Part shown: piece by piece, positions 53,018-63,012 of the stretch | Position numbering within the stretch: the stretch's first letter is position 1 | How the letters are laid out: the number at the start of each line of letters is the position of its first letter | NCBI RefSeq assembly: GCF_000350105.1 | Contig: NZ_CAIY01000033.1 | Coordinates: 1-64,000, forward strand | Source of the DNA: Richelia intracellularis HH01 | Lineage (GTDB): Bacteria; Cyanobacteriota; Cyanobacteriia; Cyanobacteriales; Nostocaceae | Reading direction: 5' to 3' | Length of the DNA stretch: 64,000 bases | Made by a program: the position numbers and the translations under genes | Notes under the pieces: generated by a model | Told to the model about the DNA's origin: nothing | Databases searched by the model: none | What the model saw: the letters and a program-made list of their open reading frames with translations, nothing else

Positions 53018-55537
53018 ATGTTAGATGAAACACCGGATTGGTCACGATTAAAGAGAGCTTTATCAATAGAAGTAGAACATGGTTTTACTAATTTGATGGG
53101 TAGACAGTATCGCTTTAGTGAATTTTTCACCTTGACTTTTGGTAAATTTCCCCGGTCATTGCCTAGAAGTGAACGACTGCGTTGGCAAGAACTAGCAGAA
53201 AAATTTTCTAATTATCCTCATTTAAAACTCCAAGATAGACAACATTTAATTGCCCAAACTCGCCAGTATATTCACCAATTGAAATTTCAGTCAAGGGTAA
53301 TAGAAAGCAATCAGGAAGCAAAAATTATTGAGAAAGACTCTGAATCTGATTACCAATACAGAATACAAAATACAAAATACACAACTCTTGCTTATACTAT
53401 TCCTTCATTATCAAAGGTAACTCTCCGACACACCCCTAGATTGGGACAAAAACTCCAGGAATTGCCAAAAATTGGTGTAAGAAAGGCGGAAAATTTAGCC
53501 TGTTTGGGCTTACGCACAATACGTGATTTGCTATTTTACTATCCCCGTGGTCATATTGACTATGCAAGTCAGGTAAACATTAGTGCCCTAAGACCTGCAG
53601 ATACAGTAACAATTGTTGCAATTGTAAAACGCTGTAATTTTCATGTTAGCTCCCGCAATAAAAATCTAATGATCCTTGAAATAGTATTAAGAGATAATAC
53701 TGGGCAGTTAAAAATTAGCCGGTTTTTTGCAGGAGCACGTTTTACTAGTCGAGGCTGGCAAGAAGTTTTGAGGAGTCGCTATCCTGTCGGTAGTACAGTA
53801 GCAGCTTGTGGGCTAGTTAAACGAAACAAGTATGGTTTGACTTTGGATAATCCCGAATTAGAAGTATTAGCACATCCTGGTGATCCTCTTGACTCCCTAA
53901 CTATTGGAAGGGTAGTACCAATTTATAAACTTACAGGAGGGGTTTTAGGAAGTACAGTAAGACAGGCAATAATTTCAGCTCTACCAGCTATAGTTTACCT
54001 TCAAGACCCGCTTCCCTGTGGGCTAAGGGAGAAGTATGAGTTGATGGAATTGAAAGATGCCATTTACAACATTCATTGTCCCACAGATAATGAATTATTA
54101 CAACAAGCAAGAAGACGGTTGGTCTTTGATGAGTTCTTTTACTTGCAAATTAGCATACTCCAACGCCGACAGCAAGCAAAACAGACGAAAGCCACTGCAA
54201 TTCTAAATTCCGGTGGTCATCTCATAGATTCATTTAGTAAGATTCTACCATTTCAGTTAACTAATTCCCAGCAGAGAGTTATCAAAGATATTCTCAAAGA
54301 TTTACAACAATCTACACCTATGAATCGCCTAGTGCAGGGTGATGTGGGCTCTGGGAAAACTGTGGTTGCGGTGGTTGCCATTTTAGCAACTCTCCAATCT
54401 GGTTATCAAGCCGCCTTGATGGCTCCTACAGAAGTCCTAGCAGAGCAACACTACCAGAAGTTGTTGAGTTGGTTTAATTTGATGTGTTTGCCAGTTGAAT
54501 TACTGACAAGCTCTACAAAAATGTTGAAAAGAAAACACATACACTCGCGTTTAGAAACAGGAGAGTTACCCTTAGTTGTAGGAACTCATGCCTTAATTCA
54601 AGATACAGTTAAGTTCAGACAGTTAGGTTTAGTAGTAATTGATGAGCAACATCGATTTGGGGTTGAACAACGTGCAAAATTACAGCAGAAAGGGGAACAA
54701 CCTCATGTATTAACTATGACTGCTACCCCTATTCCCCGTACTCTAGCATTAACTATTCACGGGGATTTAGATGTAAGTCAGATTGATGAGTTACCACCAG
54801 GAAGACAAGTCATTCAAACCACTCTTTTATCAGGACAACAACGTCGCTATGCTTATGATTTGATAAGACGGGAAATAGTTCAGGGTAGACAAGTATATAT
54901 AGTATTCCCCTTGATAGAAGAATCGGAAACATTAGACTTGCGTTCAGCAGTAAATGAGCAGAAAAGGCTACAAGAGAAAATATTTCCTGAGTTTCAGTTG
55001 GGGTTGTTGCATGGTCGCATGAGTTCATCCGAAAAAGAAGAGGCTATTAGTAAGTTCCGAGGTAATCAAACCCAAATTTTGGTATCAACCACCGTGGTAG
55101 AAGTGGGTCTGGATATATCCAACGCAACAGTAATGTTGATAGAACACTCTGAAAGATTTGGTTTATCCCAACTCCACCAGTTACGAGGAAGGGTAGGAAG
55201 GGGTACTGCTAAGTCTTACTGCCTATTGATGAATAGTTCTAAAAATCCGGATGCTCAACAAAGACTGAAGGTGTTAGAACAATCACAGGATGGTTTTTTC
55301 ATATCAGAGATGGATATGCGTTTTAGAGGGCCCGGTCAATTACTAGGAACTCAACAATCTGGTGTACCAGATTTTACCTTGGCTAATTTGGTAGAGCACG
55401 AGGATATTTTGATGTTGGCACGACAAGCAGCACAGACGGTTATTGAAACAGACTCAACTTTAGAATATTGGTGTTTGATAAAGGAGGAATTTAAGTATCG
55501 TTACGAGCGACTTATGGGTGGAGCAATTATGACATAA
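53018..55537 (+). CDS. recG: ATP-dependent DNA helicase RecG
   Basis: Branch-migrating superfamily 2 helicase that reverses stalled replication forks and processes Holliday junctions. 839 residues: a cyanobacterial N-terminal extension (about 1-145), the wedge/OB domain (about 150-330, LPKIGVRKAENLACLGLRTI and VTIVAIVKR), then helicase motifs: I GDVGSGKTVVAVVA (about 448-461), Ia ALMAPTEVLAEQHY, II VVIDEQHRFGVEQ, III TMTATPIPRTLA, and IV-VI VSTTVVEVGLDISNA and QLRGRVGRGT. Length and motifs are complete. It follows the unknown coiled gene by 55 bp. ATG at 53018. Confidence 0.97.
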   Translation: MLDETPDWSRLKRALSIEVEHGFTNLMGRQYRFSEFFTLTFGKFPRSLPRSERLRWQELAEKFSNYPHLKLQDRQHLIAQTRQYIHQLKFQSRVIESNQEAKIIEKDSESDYQYRIQNTKYTTLAYTIPSLSKVTLRHTPRLGQKLQELPKIGVRKAENLACLGLRTIRDLLFYYPRGHIDYASQVNISALRPADTVTIVAIVKRCNFHVSSRNKNLMILEIVLRDNTGQLKISRFFAGARFTSRGWQEVLRSRYPVGSTVAACGLVKRNKYGLTLDNPELEVLAHPGDPLDSLTIGRVVPIYKLTGGVLGSTVRQAIISALPAIVYLQDPLPCGLREKYELMELKDAIYNIHCPTDNELLQQARRRLVFDEFFYLQISILQRRQQAKQTKATAILNSGGHLIDSFSKILPFQLTNSQQRVIKDILKDLQQSTPMNRLVQGDVGSGKTVVAVVAILATLQSGYQAALMAPTEVLAEQHYQKLLSWFNLMCLPVELLTSSTKMLKRKHIHSRLETGELPLVVGTHALIQDTVKFRQLGLVVIDEQHRFGVEQRAKLQQKGEQPHVLTMTATPIPRTLALTIHGDLDVSQIDELPPGRQVIQTTLLSGQQRRYAYDLIRREIVQGRQVYIVFPLIEESETLDLRSAVNEQKRLQEKIFPEFQLGLLHGRMSSSEKEEAISKFRGNQTQILVSTTVVEVGLDISNATVMLIEHSERFGLSQLHQLRGRVGRGTAKSYCLLMNSSKNPDAQQRLKVLEQSQDGFFISEMDMRFRGPGQLLGTQQSGVPDFTLANLVEHEDILMLARQAAQTVIETDSTLEYWCLIKEEFKYRYERLMGGAIMT

Positions 55538-55936
55538 CAAACTGTAATTAATTATCTTTTGTAACTTCTTTAACATAAGGGAAATTTCACACTAAGATTT
55601 TAGAAGACCGAATCTGTATGAATGACAAGCCAAATTCCAAAATACCTCCTCTTTTTTGTTATTCCTCAAGAACAAGAGTATGTTTAAGGGTTTATTAGAA
55701 ATGGGACATAGTTCTAATTACCTAATTATCAGGCTAAATCATAATAGAAAATTTCTTGGGCAATTAATTGAAGTTTAGATTCTACGAACCCTTTTATGTA
55801 CTGGGTTGACTTTAATGGGTTATAGGTTTAGTTATAAAAAAACTGTCAACGATAAAAACAAATAAAAATCGAATACTCTTCTGGTGTCTTGTTTGAGATA
55901 TGCTGAAATAAGGGATAAATTTGCCAAATATTTAAA
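55538..55936. other. Intergenic region between recG and aspC
   Basis: About 400 bp with no gene. No clean intrinsic terminator or promoter can be assigned. Confidence 0.5.
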
Positions 55937-55942
55937 GTGACA

Positions 55943-57109
55943 ATGAAACTGGCGAAACGAATCAGTCAGGTGAAACCTTCTTTAACCTTAGCGATCGCAG
56001 CCAAGGCTAAGGCAATGAAAGCAGATGGAATTGATGTATGTAGTTTCAGTGCGGGAGAACCTGATTTTGACACCCCAGCACATATTAAAGCAGCAGCAGC
56101 AAGAGCTTTAAGCGAAGGTAAGACCAAATATGGACCTGTGTCTGGGGAACCAAAGTTACGGGAAGTAATTGCCAATAAACTCAAGTACAATAATGGACTA
56201 AACTACGAAGCGGAAAACGTAATTATTACTGATGGTGGTAAACATTCTATATTTAACCTAATATTAGCTTTAATTGAACCGGGAGATGAGGTTATTATTC
56301 CTGCACCATACTGGTTAAGTTATCCAGAGATGGTTACGTTAGCTGGTGGTAAGCCCGTGGTTGTATCTGCAAATTCATCCACAGGTTATAAAATAACCCC
56401 AGAAATGTTGCGCCAAGCAATTAGCCCCAAAACTAAATTATTTATTCTCAACTCCCCTTGCAATCCCACAGGGGTAGTATATAGCCCAGATGAAATTCAG
56501 GCGATTGCTCAAGTGGTAGTTGAAGCAGATATTCTGGTTGTCTCCGACGAGATTTATGAGCGTGTCCTCTATGATGATGCTGTTCATGTCAGTATTGGGT
56601 CCTTGGGTGAAGAGATATTCCAACGCACTATTACCAGTAATGGATTTTCCAAGGCTTACTCTATGACTGGTTGGCGAATTGGATATTTAGCAGGGCCCTT
56701 GGACTTAATTAAGGCTACAATTACTATTCAAAGTCATAGTACATCTAATGTATGTACATTTATTCAGCATGGTGCTATTGCAGCTTTGGAAGAATCACAA
56801 GATTGTGTTGAAGAGATGCGCCAAGCCTTTATTAAACGAAGAAAAATGATGTTGGCTAGACTCAATAATATTCCTGGTTTGAGTTGTTCAAGACCAGATG
56901 GTGCTTTCTATATGTTCCCTGATATTAGCAAAACTGGGTTGAAGTCCATGGAATTTTGTATGTCCTTATTAGAAGAATACAAAGTTGCAATAATTCCTGG
57001 TATTGCCTTTGCCGCAGATGATAATATCCGTCTATCTTATGCTACTGACATGATAACCATTGAAAAAGGGCTAGATAGATTAGAGGAATTTGTCAAATCC
57101 CGATTTTAA
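55943..57109 (+). CDS. aspC: Aspartate aminotransferase
   Basis: PLP-dependent class I aminotransferase interconverting aspartate/2-oxoglutarate and oxaloacetate/glutamate; related enzymes also act on prephenate. I start it at ATG 55943 ([21 protein letters not shown], 388 residues); a GTG two codons upstream is the alternative. Blocks: [11 protein letters not shown] (about 35-45), [12 protein letters not shown] (about 171-182), [12 protein letters not shown] (about 199-210), the PLP lysine in [16 protein letters not shown] (Lys about 235) and a C-terminal IRLSYAT. ATG-proximal Shine-Dalgarno is weak. Confidence 0.93.
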   Translation: MKLAKRISQVKPSLTLAIAAKAKAMKADGIDVCSFSAGEPDFDTPAHIKAAAARALSEGKTKYGPVSGEPKLREVIANKLKYNNGLNYEAENVIITDGGKHSIFNLILALIEPGDEVIIPAPYWLSYPEMVTLAGGKPVVVSANSSTGYKITPEMLRQAISPKTKLFILNSPCNPTGVVYSPDEIQAIAQVVVEADILVVSDEIYERVLYDDAVHVSIGSLGEEIFQRTITSNGFSKAYSMTGWRIGYLAGPLDLIKATITIQSHSTSNVCTFIQHGAIAALEESQDCVEEMRQAFIKRRKMMLARLNNIPGLSCSRPDGAFYMFPDISKTGLKSMEFCMSLLEEYKVAIIPGIAFAADDNIRLSYATDMITIEKGLDRLEEFVKSRF

Positions 57110-57114
57110 ATGTC

Positions 57115-57166
57115 GAGGTAAAAAAGGGTGAAAAGTAAATATATCTTTTTCCCTTTGCCTCTTAAT
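57115..57166 (+). terminator. Possible terminator after aspC
   Basis: GAGG with a following AAAAAAGGGTGAAAAG tract can pair imperfectly with CTTTTTCCCTTTGCCTC (about 57147-57163), followed by TTAATTT. The stem has bulges, so this is tentative. Confidence 0.5.
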
Positions 57167-57306
57167 TTATTTCTGGTGATTAACGTGAACAAGCTCTAGT
57201 ATAGTTGTTTTACTTTTGCTTTTTTTACTCATATTTATTGAGAATAATGCTGCTGGAAAGGTTAAGATAGTGGTAACTTGCTTGGCTAAATGAGGATGTA
57301 ATAAGC

Positions 57307-58053
57307 TTGCTATCTACACTCCTTACTGACTTTCGCATTATTTTTGAACGCGATCCAGCCGCCCGACATTGGCTAGAAGTCCTGTTTTGCTATCCTGGCT
57401 TACAAGCCTTGTTATTTCATCGGCTGGCTCATCGGTTGTATAACATAGGTATTCCTTTTGTACCCCGACTAATTTCCCATATATCTCGCTTTATTACTGG
57501 AATAGAAATTCACCCTGGTGCAACTGTTGGAAATAGTGTTTTTATTGACCATGGTATGGGTGTTGTGATTGGCGAAACATCAGTTATTGGTGATTATACC
57601 CTGATTTATCAGGGTGTGACTTTAGGGGGTACTGGCAAAGAAAGTGGGAAACGCCATCCTACTTTAGGAGAAAATGTGGTTGTTGGTGCTGGTGCAAAGG
57701 TATTAGGTAATATTCTCATTGGTAATAACGTTCGTATTGGTGCTGGTTCTGTCGTTTTAAGGGATGTACCTTCCGATTGTACTGTGGTTGGTATACCAGG
57801 CAGGGTCATATATCGTTCTGGTGTTCGGGTTGCACCCCTGGAACATAACAATCTACCGGATTCAGAAGCACAAGTAATTAGAGCTTTAGTTGATCGTATT
57901 GAATTAATGGAAAAGCAAATCCAAAACCTAGAGGAAAAACAATCAGTAGAAGTAGAAAATGACTCTATCCTGATAAATCACTTGTCACAAACGCCCTCCT
58001 GTCGTATTCAGGATAAAATCATCCAGCAGTTTTTTGATGGTTCAGGGATCTAG
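57307..58053 (+). CDS. cysE: Serine O-acetyltransferase
   Basis: Acetylates serine with acetyl-CoA, the committed step of cysteine synthesis. 248 residues, beginning at TTG 57307 (read as MLSTLLTDFRIIFERDPAAR) with GAGG about 10 nt upstream; no in-frame ATG fits the conserved N-terminus. Left-handed beta-helix hexapeptide repeats occupy about 65-180, with the active-site HPGATVGNSVFIDHGMGVVIGE (about 73-94) and GVTLGGTGKE. The C-terminal tail (about 200-248) is a charged coiled segment. Ends at a strong hairpin terminator. Confidence 0.96.
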   Translation: MLSTLLTDFRIIFERDPAARHWLEVLFCYPGLQALLFHRLAHRLYNIGIPFVPRLISHISRFITGIEIHPGATVGNSVFIDHGMGVVIGETSVIGDYTLIYQGVTLGGTGKESGKRHPTLGENVVVGAGAKVLGNILIGNNVRIGAGSVVLRDVPSDCTVVGIPGRVIYRSGVRVAPLEHNNLPDSEAQVIRALVDRIELMEKQIQNLEEKQSVEVENDSILINHLSQTPSCRIQDKIIQQFFDGSGI

Positions 58054-58500
58054 GTATTAATTCTTCAACATTATGTATGAGGTGCGTTACAGATATTTGT
58101 CTGCGCGCACCTTATTTTTAGTTGTAAAAATAAGGTGCTAGAATTCAATCTAAATAAATTTCAGCAAAATTTAACATTGTTATTCAATATCAATTTACAC
58201 AACTTATTAATAATGTAATGCTCACAAAAAAAGACCGAAAATATTTTAGGTTTTTTCTGTGTCAGTGTCAGTTTACATAGAATTTTTTCCCTGGGATACT
58301 CCGATTTAGAATATAGATAACAGTCAAATCTGAAATTATGAGTGTAGCAGTATCAATATAGATTTATTAGCTAAAATTCCAAGATTCCCCCTAGCAGGAA
58401 AAATATTACTGGGGCATCATTTTTTTCAAGGTATTAAGTGATAAAGATGTTAATCAAGTTGTATTTGTTTATTTATTCCCATGAATATTAGAGCGATTAG
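58054..58500. other. Intergenic region after cysE
   Basis: It holds the cysE terminator at 58080-58138. The rest shows no gene up to the ribokinase-like remains starting near 58520. Confidence 0.55.
58080..58138 (+). terminator. cysE terminator with two alternative hairpins
   Basis: AGGTGCG (58080-58086) can pair with CGCACCT (58106-58112), followed by TATTTTT. The same right arm can instead pair downstream: GCACCTTATTTTTA (58107-58120) with TAAAAATAAGGTGC (58125-58138), a perfect 14-bp stem with a GTTG loop. The two folds exclude each other. Termination of cysE is the likely role. Confidence 0.8.
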
Positions 58501-58520
58501 GGACTCACCGGTTTCGAGCA

Positions 58521-58918
58521 AAACTAGTTAATATCTTCAAAGCTGCATGTTTGTTTACTGAAGCAGCTAGAAAAGAAGGTATAACGATAATTTTGGATCC
58601 CATACCTATACAACATAAAATATCAAATGAAGTAAAAACACCACATCTAGTCGGTACATCTAGTCGGTTTTTTTATAAATGGAGAGGAGTTGGCAAGTAA
58701 GGCAGCAGCTTTGTTATTATCAAGAGGAAATATGCGATCGTTAATTTGGGAGCAAGGGGAGTGGTTTGTGCCTGCATTCAATGTGGAAACTGCTGATAAT
58801 AATGCTACTGGAGATGCTTTGAATGAGGGGGGAGGGACTGTTGCTTCATTCACAGTTCTTTACCTACGCCAAGCAGTTTTTATCAGCAGCAGGTGCTTTA
58901 ATTGAAAGGGCAAAATAA
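58521..58918 (+). pseudogene. Ribokinase-like (PfkB family) pseudogene
   Basis: Remains of a carbohydrate kinase: LVNIFKAACLFTEAARKEGI followed by TIILDPIP; then a decayed stretch; then KAAALLLSRGNM, WFVPAFNVETADN and ATGDALNEGG, the last corresponding to the ribokinase catalytic AAGDAFNGG. A shift after 58840 moves the end into another frame: FTYAKQFLSAAGALIERAK, stop at 58916. The N-terminal half, including the sugar-binding region, is gone. Frameshifts plus loss of half the fold make it non-functional. Confidence 0.85.
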
Positions 58919-58985
58919 AGATAAGGGGATAATAAGCTGCATCCATCAGTCATGATACAAAACTAGTATATGGAGAGACTGAGAT

Positions 58986-60026
58986 ATGGGTAAATACGAG
59001 CAAATTTTTCAATCAGATAATCTATCCACAGAAAAACTAAGTCCAGAGGAATCCATAGCTGCAATAGCTATTGTGACTAATGCTGCTGATATATCTTTAA
59101 GTAAACTGGAATTGGAATTTTTAGTAGATACAATTTGGGGGTTTGAGATTTTTGAACAATACTCAGATGCAAGTTTGTTAGCAATGCTTGAAAAATTAGT
59201 GATGATTGCTAATGCAGAAGGGTTAGGTGCGCTTTTCAATACTGCTTATGAGTCTATTACAGAAGAACTGGTTTTGGATGGATTTGCAGCTGGAGTCAGT
59301 GTTATCGTTGATGATAGTATGGGGAGATTTTACATTCCCAAAGAAAAAATGCCCCTGGTAAAAAAACTCCAGTCAGCCTTGGAAGTAGAAGAAGATGAGG
59401 CGCAAGGGGTAATTGATGACGTCATTCTTGCTTTTGAAGAAGCAGAAGATTTAGATGATGAAACCCTAAATGTAGAAGTTTATGAATCGCCTTTGAAAAA
59501 TTTTACTGTTGCTATTCCCGTTGACATTAGAGATGGTGCGAGAATTTACAGCCAGGACGGTTCAGTTAGTTTTTCTGATGATTCTGGTACTTTATTGCGC
59601 ATAGATTATTATCCTTTACCTTCTGAGCAAGTGATAGAAATTGAAGCTAAGGGCAAGGAAAAATATTTACGTTCTATTCTATTGGATAAATATGTTCCTC
59701 AAACAATTATTGCCAACTTAGCTGCCGCCAAAGTCAACCATAAAGAGTACCTGGCAGAAGTTATGGAGGGAGCTTTTTTCGTTATTGTTGATATGCCGCA
59801 AGGCTCAACAATTTCTAGAACCAGCAATAATGGAAAATCTACCAGACTGGATGCATACAGAGGACTTATAAGTTTTATTAATAATCATTTCTTCTATGTT
59901 ATAACCAGCCAACATACATTTTTTCCTGAAGATAATATTCCTAGGAATCTGGCTGAAGAATTCAAAGAAATCAAAGAAGATATTTTTGACTTTTTGGATT
60001 CTATTGAATTTTATAGCAAGTTGTAA
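58986..60026 (+). CDS. TerB-like N-terminal domain protein, C-terminal domain unknown
   Basis: 346-residue soluble, acidic protein. Residues about 20-150 match the helical TerB (tellurite-resistance-associated) fold: ESIAAIAIVTNAADISLSKL, YSDASLLAMLEKLVMIANAE and LGALFNTAYESITEEL, the pattern of cyanobacterial TerB-type proteins. The C-terminal part (about 165-346) is beta-rich and not TerB; it resembles PsbP-like stress proteins only loosely (FTVAIPVDIRDGARIYSQDG, then DIFDFLDSIEFY). ATG at 58986, preceded by GGAGAG. Function is unknown; membrane or metal stress is a guess from the domain name. Confidence 0.72.
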   Translation: MGKYEQIFQSDNLSTEKLSPEESIAAIAIVTNAADISLSKLELEFLVDTIWGFEIFEQYSDASLLAMLEKLVMIANAEGLGALFNTAYESITEELVLDGFAAGVSVIVDDSMGRFYIPKEKMPLVKKLQSALEVEEDEAQGVIDDVILAFEEAEDLDDETLNVEVYESPLKNFTVAIPVDIRDGARIYSQDGSVSFSDDSGTLLRIDYYPLPSEQVIEIEAKGKEKYLRSILLDKYVPQTIIANLAAAKVNHKEYLAEVMEGAFFVIVDMPQGSTISRTSNNGKSTRLDAYRGLISFINNHFFYVITSQHTFFPEDNIPRNLAEEFKEIKEDIFDFLDSIEFYSKL

Positions 60027-60841
60027 AATAGATATCAAACTAAGGGGCATTTCTATAATTGTCCCTTTTATTTATTTTTGTCAAAAAATTCAGATTACCT
60101 ATTAATATGATTAGCCTATATTAGCAAAGTTAACATATAATATTATTCTTATAATTAGTAAAAAACTGCTGAAATATTTACCCAATAATTATTAAGATAG
60201 TTATTATTATAGATAATTTACATACCCCCCTATTGAGTAGGAAAACTTTATTAGGATACAATTATTTGCTCAAGCAGTAACAATTATATTAACTATCTTG
60301 AAAATTATTTACACATCTCTAAATTGAGGAGCAGGTTACTCAAATAAGCTTAGACTTCTTATTATAAGTCTGTCCAACTAAATTTAACTCATGGCTATTA
60401 TAGTGATTGTAATATATATAATTATCATTTAATTATTATAGTTAAACATAGTTATTCATCAGATTTATAGGAAGTGAATATCATAAACTTGGTTTTTTGC
60501 AGTAGCATTCATCTCACAGTCTTATAAGTTAGTAACTGTTTGACTTCAAATCTTCCCCAATTTTAGGCATTGAGAGACTTTCTTGCTGACATTGAAATTG
60601 CTCAAGCCCACTCACTAATAAATTTTGATTTAGCTGGAGGATAGAAATCGAGAATTAAGTATGTTACGTAACTAGAAACTCTGATGGAATAATAATTACC
60701 AGCTAGTGATAAAGTGAATAGGCTGCATTTAACCACAGCATATTAAGGGTTTCGTAATCCCTGTTTTCCATGAAATTATAACTGAAAATATGATGTTCTT
60801 AACGAAAATATATAGTGACATTCTTACTTTTTTACGTGAAT
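60027..60841. other. Intergenic region with TerB-gene terminator
   Basis: Apart from the terminator at 60042-60075 no feature is supported. A fragment near 60560-60650 (plus) looks faintly coding but matches nothing I know. Confidence 0.5.
60042..60075 (+). terminator. Probable terminator after TerB-like gene
   Basis: AAGGGGCA (60042-60049) pairs with TGTCCCTT (60060-60067), with one G-U pair, followed by a T-rich tract. It lies 15 bp after the stop codon. Confidence 0.75.
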
Positions 60842-61781
60842 TTATAAATTATTGGCATTATGCATAAATTGCTGAGAAATAAAGGGTAACATATCCTCAT
60901 TTCTGGCATTTTTTTCCCCTTCAGTGAATACCACTAATAAATAGGGAAATTTATCTGGAATTTCAATGTATGCTGCATCATGGCGCACTCTGCTTGCCCA
61001 TCCGGTCTTTGACCATATTTTGGAATTTTGGGTTAAGGCACTGCCCAAAATTCCTATGAGATGGTTTTTTTTGGTTCTCTTAGAGAATTTACTAGGATTG
61101 GGGCTGTATTCCAATAAAGTCATTATAGATTGTGAGCGCTTCCTAGAAACTGCCACTCCTCCTATAATACTGTGTAATAAGATAGCAGTGGCATTGGTAG
61201 TTAGCATATTCTGGTTTTTTAGTGTTTCTCCATAGAAAACCCTCTCCCTTCCATAGGGGCCATCATCCCAGGTTTTCTAACATAATGTTAATGTTATCTA
61301 ACTCAGGCCAATCCAAAGATTGGTAATAACGGTTAATAATTTGTCGTTGATACTGCCACGTCTCAAACGGTGCAGATGGCAGTTCTGGTCCAGATGTTGT
61401 GCCAGTTAGCACATCTACAATTAAACTTGTTGCATTATTACTAGAATTTACAATCATGTTTCGCATTGCTCGTTTTATTTCAACAGAGCTACTAACCATT
61501 TTTTTATCTAGCCATTCATGTAATGCGACTAAATAGAATAGTTGGACTATGTTGGCAGGATATATTTTTTCTATACCTCGGTAAGCAAATCCACGTACTG
61601 GATAGTTCCAAAAAGCATCTGGTGTAAGAGCGCCACCCATATTTACTAGTATAGGTGAATCATAAACAATCTAAGTCAGAGCAATTTGATTGCGGGCCAG
61701 GGTGGGAAACTTCGTCCAGGTAGTTTCTAAAATTTGTCCACCTAGAAGTGCTAATTGTTCATCTTGATTGAAGAATATCAT
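60842..61781 (-). pseudogene. Class A beta-lactamase-like serine hydrolase pseudogene
   Basis: Remains of a serine hydrolase of the beta-lactamase/penicillin-binding superfamily, read from ATG 61781. Blocks: MIFFNQDEQLALLGGQILE; ARNQIALT, then TAG at 61673-61675 where Trp is expected; GGALTPDAFWNYPVRGFAYR; MRNMIVNSSNNATSLIVDVL; after a shift near 61255-61270, DDGPYGRERVFYGETLKNQN; SIIGGVAVSRKRSQ; and the conserved IWSKTGWASRVRHDAAYIE (KTG motif). The SxxK nucleophile motif expected in ASIVKLF reads ANIVQLF, so both catalytic residues are lost. One nonsense codon, one frameshift and loss of the nucleophile make it inactive. Confidence 0.9.
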
Positions 61782-62305
61782 TATAGATGAGTATGAATGT
61801 TGATCAAATCTAAATTTGTATTTCCCTGAGTATGAATGTTTGGCTACTCAGACTAGAATTGGCAGCTGCTTATGCATTATGACAACTAATTAAGACTTCC
61901 GTACTTATATACACTTATCTCTGTGAGGATAGATTCTTGAGCGATTCGGAAATCAAAAAATCATTATTGCCCCAAGTAATTGGTTTTACTCAGAAAGCCA
62001 TAACTCGAATAATATTATATTTACTAAATCTCAGTATATGATTGTTATAGTTTGATAGAAGTTATTTTTTCCTCTTTGAGTATTTGGCTGCCAAGTGATA
62101 CCTGCCATTAGAAAGAATTTTTAGTGAAAATTTAGATATTAGAACGAGAATCTGGAGAGGTTTTATTTTTTGGTGCTCTTTAAAAAAAGAGTCCTATTTT
62201 CGGTATATACATGGTACTTTTAGGCTTTTCTGGAGTTATATATAAATCGAAGGGTAAGGATAGGTCATTTCTAACAGAAATTTAGCAGAAATAAATTATT
62301 TATTA
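61782..62305. other. Intergenic region between two pseudogenes
   Basis: No gene or structured element is supported. It separates the divergently placed serine hydrolase and glycosyltransferase remains. Confidence 0.5.
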
Positions 62306-62890
62306 CCTTCTGTTCCCGATGTTTCTCTGGTGGTACCTATTAAAGATAAGCTTAGACAGTTGGCCTTACTTGTTTGTTGTTAGCAATCTCATCTGTGTGG
62401 ATGATGGTTCTGTTGATCGCTGCTCTGTACAGTTTATTAGGAAATAGTCAAGAATTCGAGGCAATTTAAAGGCGGTTATTTTGCGGCGTAAGTATGGACA
62501 AACAATAGTAATAGCGGCTGGGTTTAATTATGCTACTGAGGAGATGATTGTAACCTTAGATATAGATTTACAAAATAATCCTTCTGATATATTAATGATG
62601 TTAGAAAAGTTGTATGAGAGTTATGATTTAGTTCGTAGGTGGTGAGAAAAACGTCAAGATAAAGCCTTAACTCGGTTGCTTTCCTCTAAAATAGCCAACT
62701 TGTTAATTCTTTGCCTAACTAGTGTAGAAATTCATGATTATGGTTTTTCCCTTAAAGCTTATAGTGCAGAGTTAGTGAGAAATATGATCTTTATGGAGAG
62801 CTACACAGTTTCTGACCAGATCTAGCCTACATTGAAAGAGAAAAAATTGCTGATGTGAAGATGCAACATCATTCCTGCACCTTTTGAAAA
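62306..62890 (+). pseudogene. Family 2 glycosyltransferase pseudogene (GtrB/DPM1-like)
   Basis: Decayed membrane-associated glycosyltransferase related to dolichol- or polyprenyl-phosphate sugar transferases. Pieces: PSVPDVSLVVPIKDKLRQLA, then a stop; LICVDDGSVDRCS; VILRRKYGQTIVIAAGFNYA; EEMIVTLDIDLQNNPSDIL, whose Asp pair is the nucleotide-sugar metal site; YDLVRRW then TGA at about 62647; EKRQDKALTRLLSSKIANLL; IHDYGFSLKAYSAELV; and, in another frame, AYIEREKIADVKMQHHSC. The transmembrane C-terminus is missing. Several stops and shifts make it non-functional. Confidence 0.9.
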
Positions 62891-63012
62891 GGTTACTTAC
62901 CTCTCCCATACAGGGAGCAGCAAGATATTAGTAATTATTCATTTATTATCGATTATGGGAAATAGTAAGTAAGGGTATGGGAATATCTGACTAATAACTA
63001 TCAGTTTCTAGC

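Noticed and set aside
60560-60650. Faint coding look on the plus strand
   Set aside because: Too short, no motif and no consistent frame.
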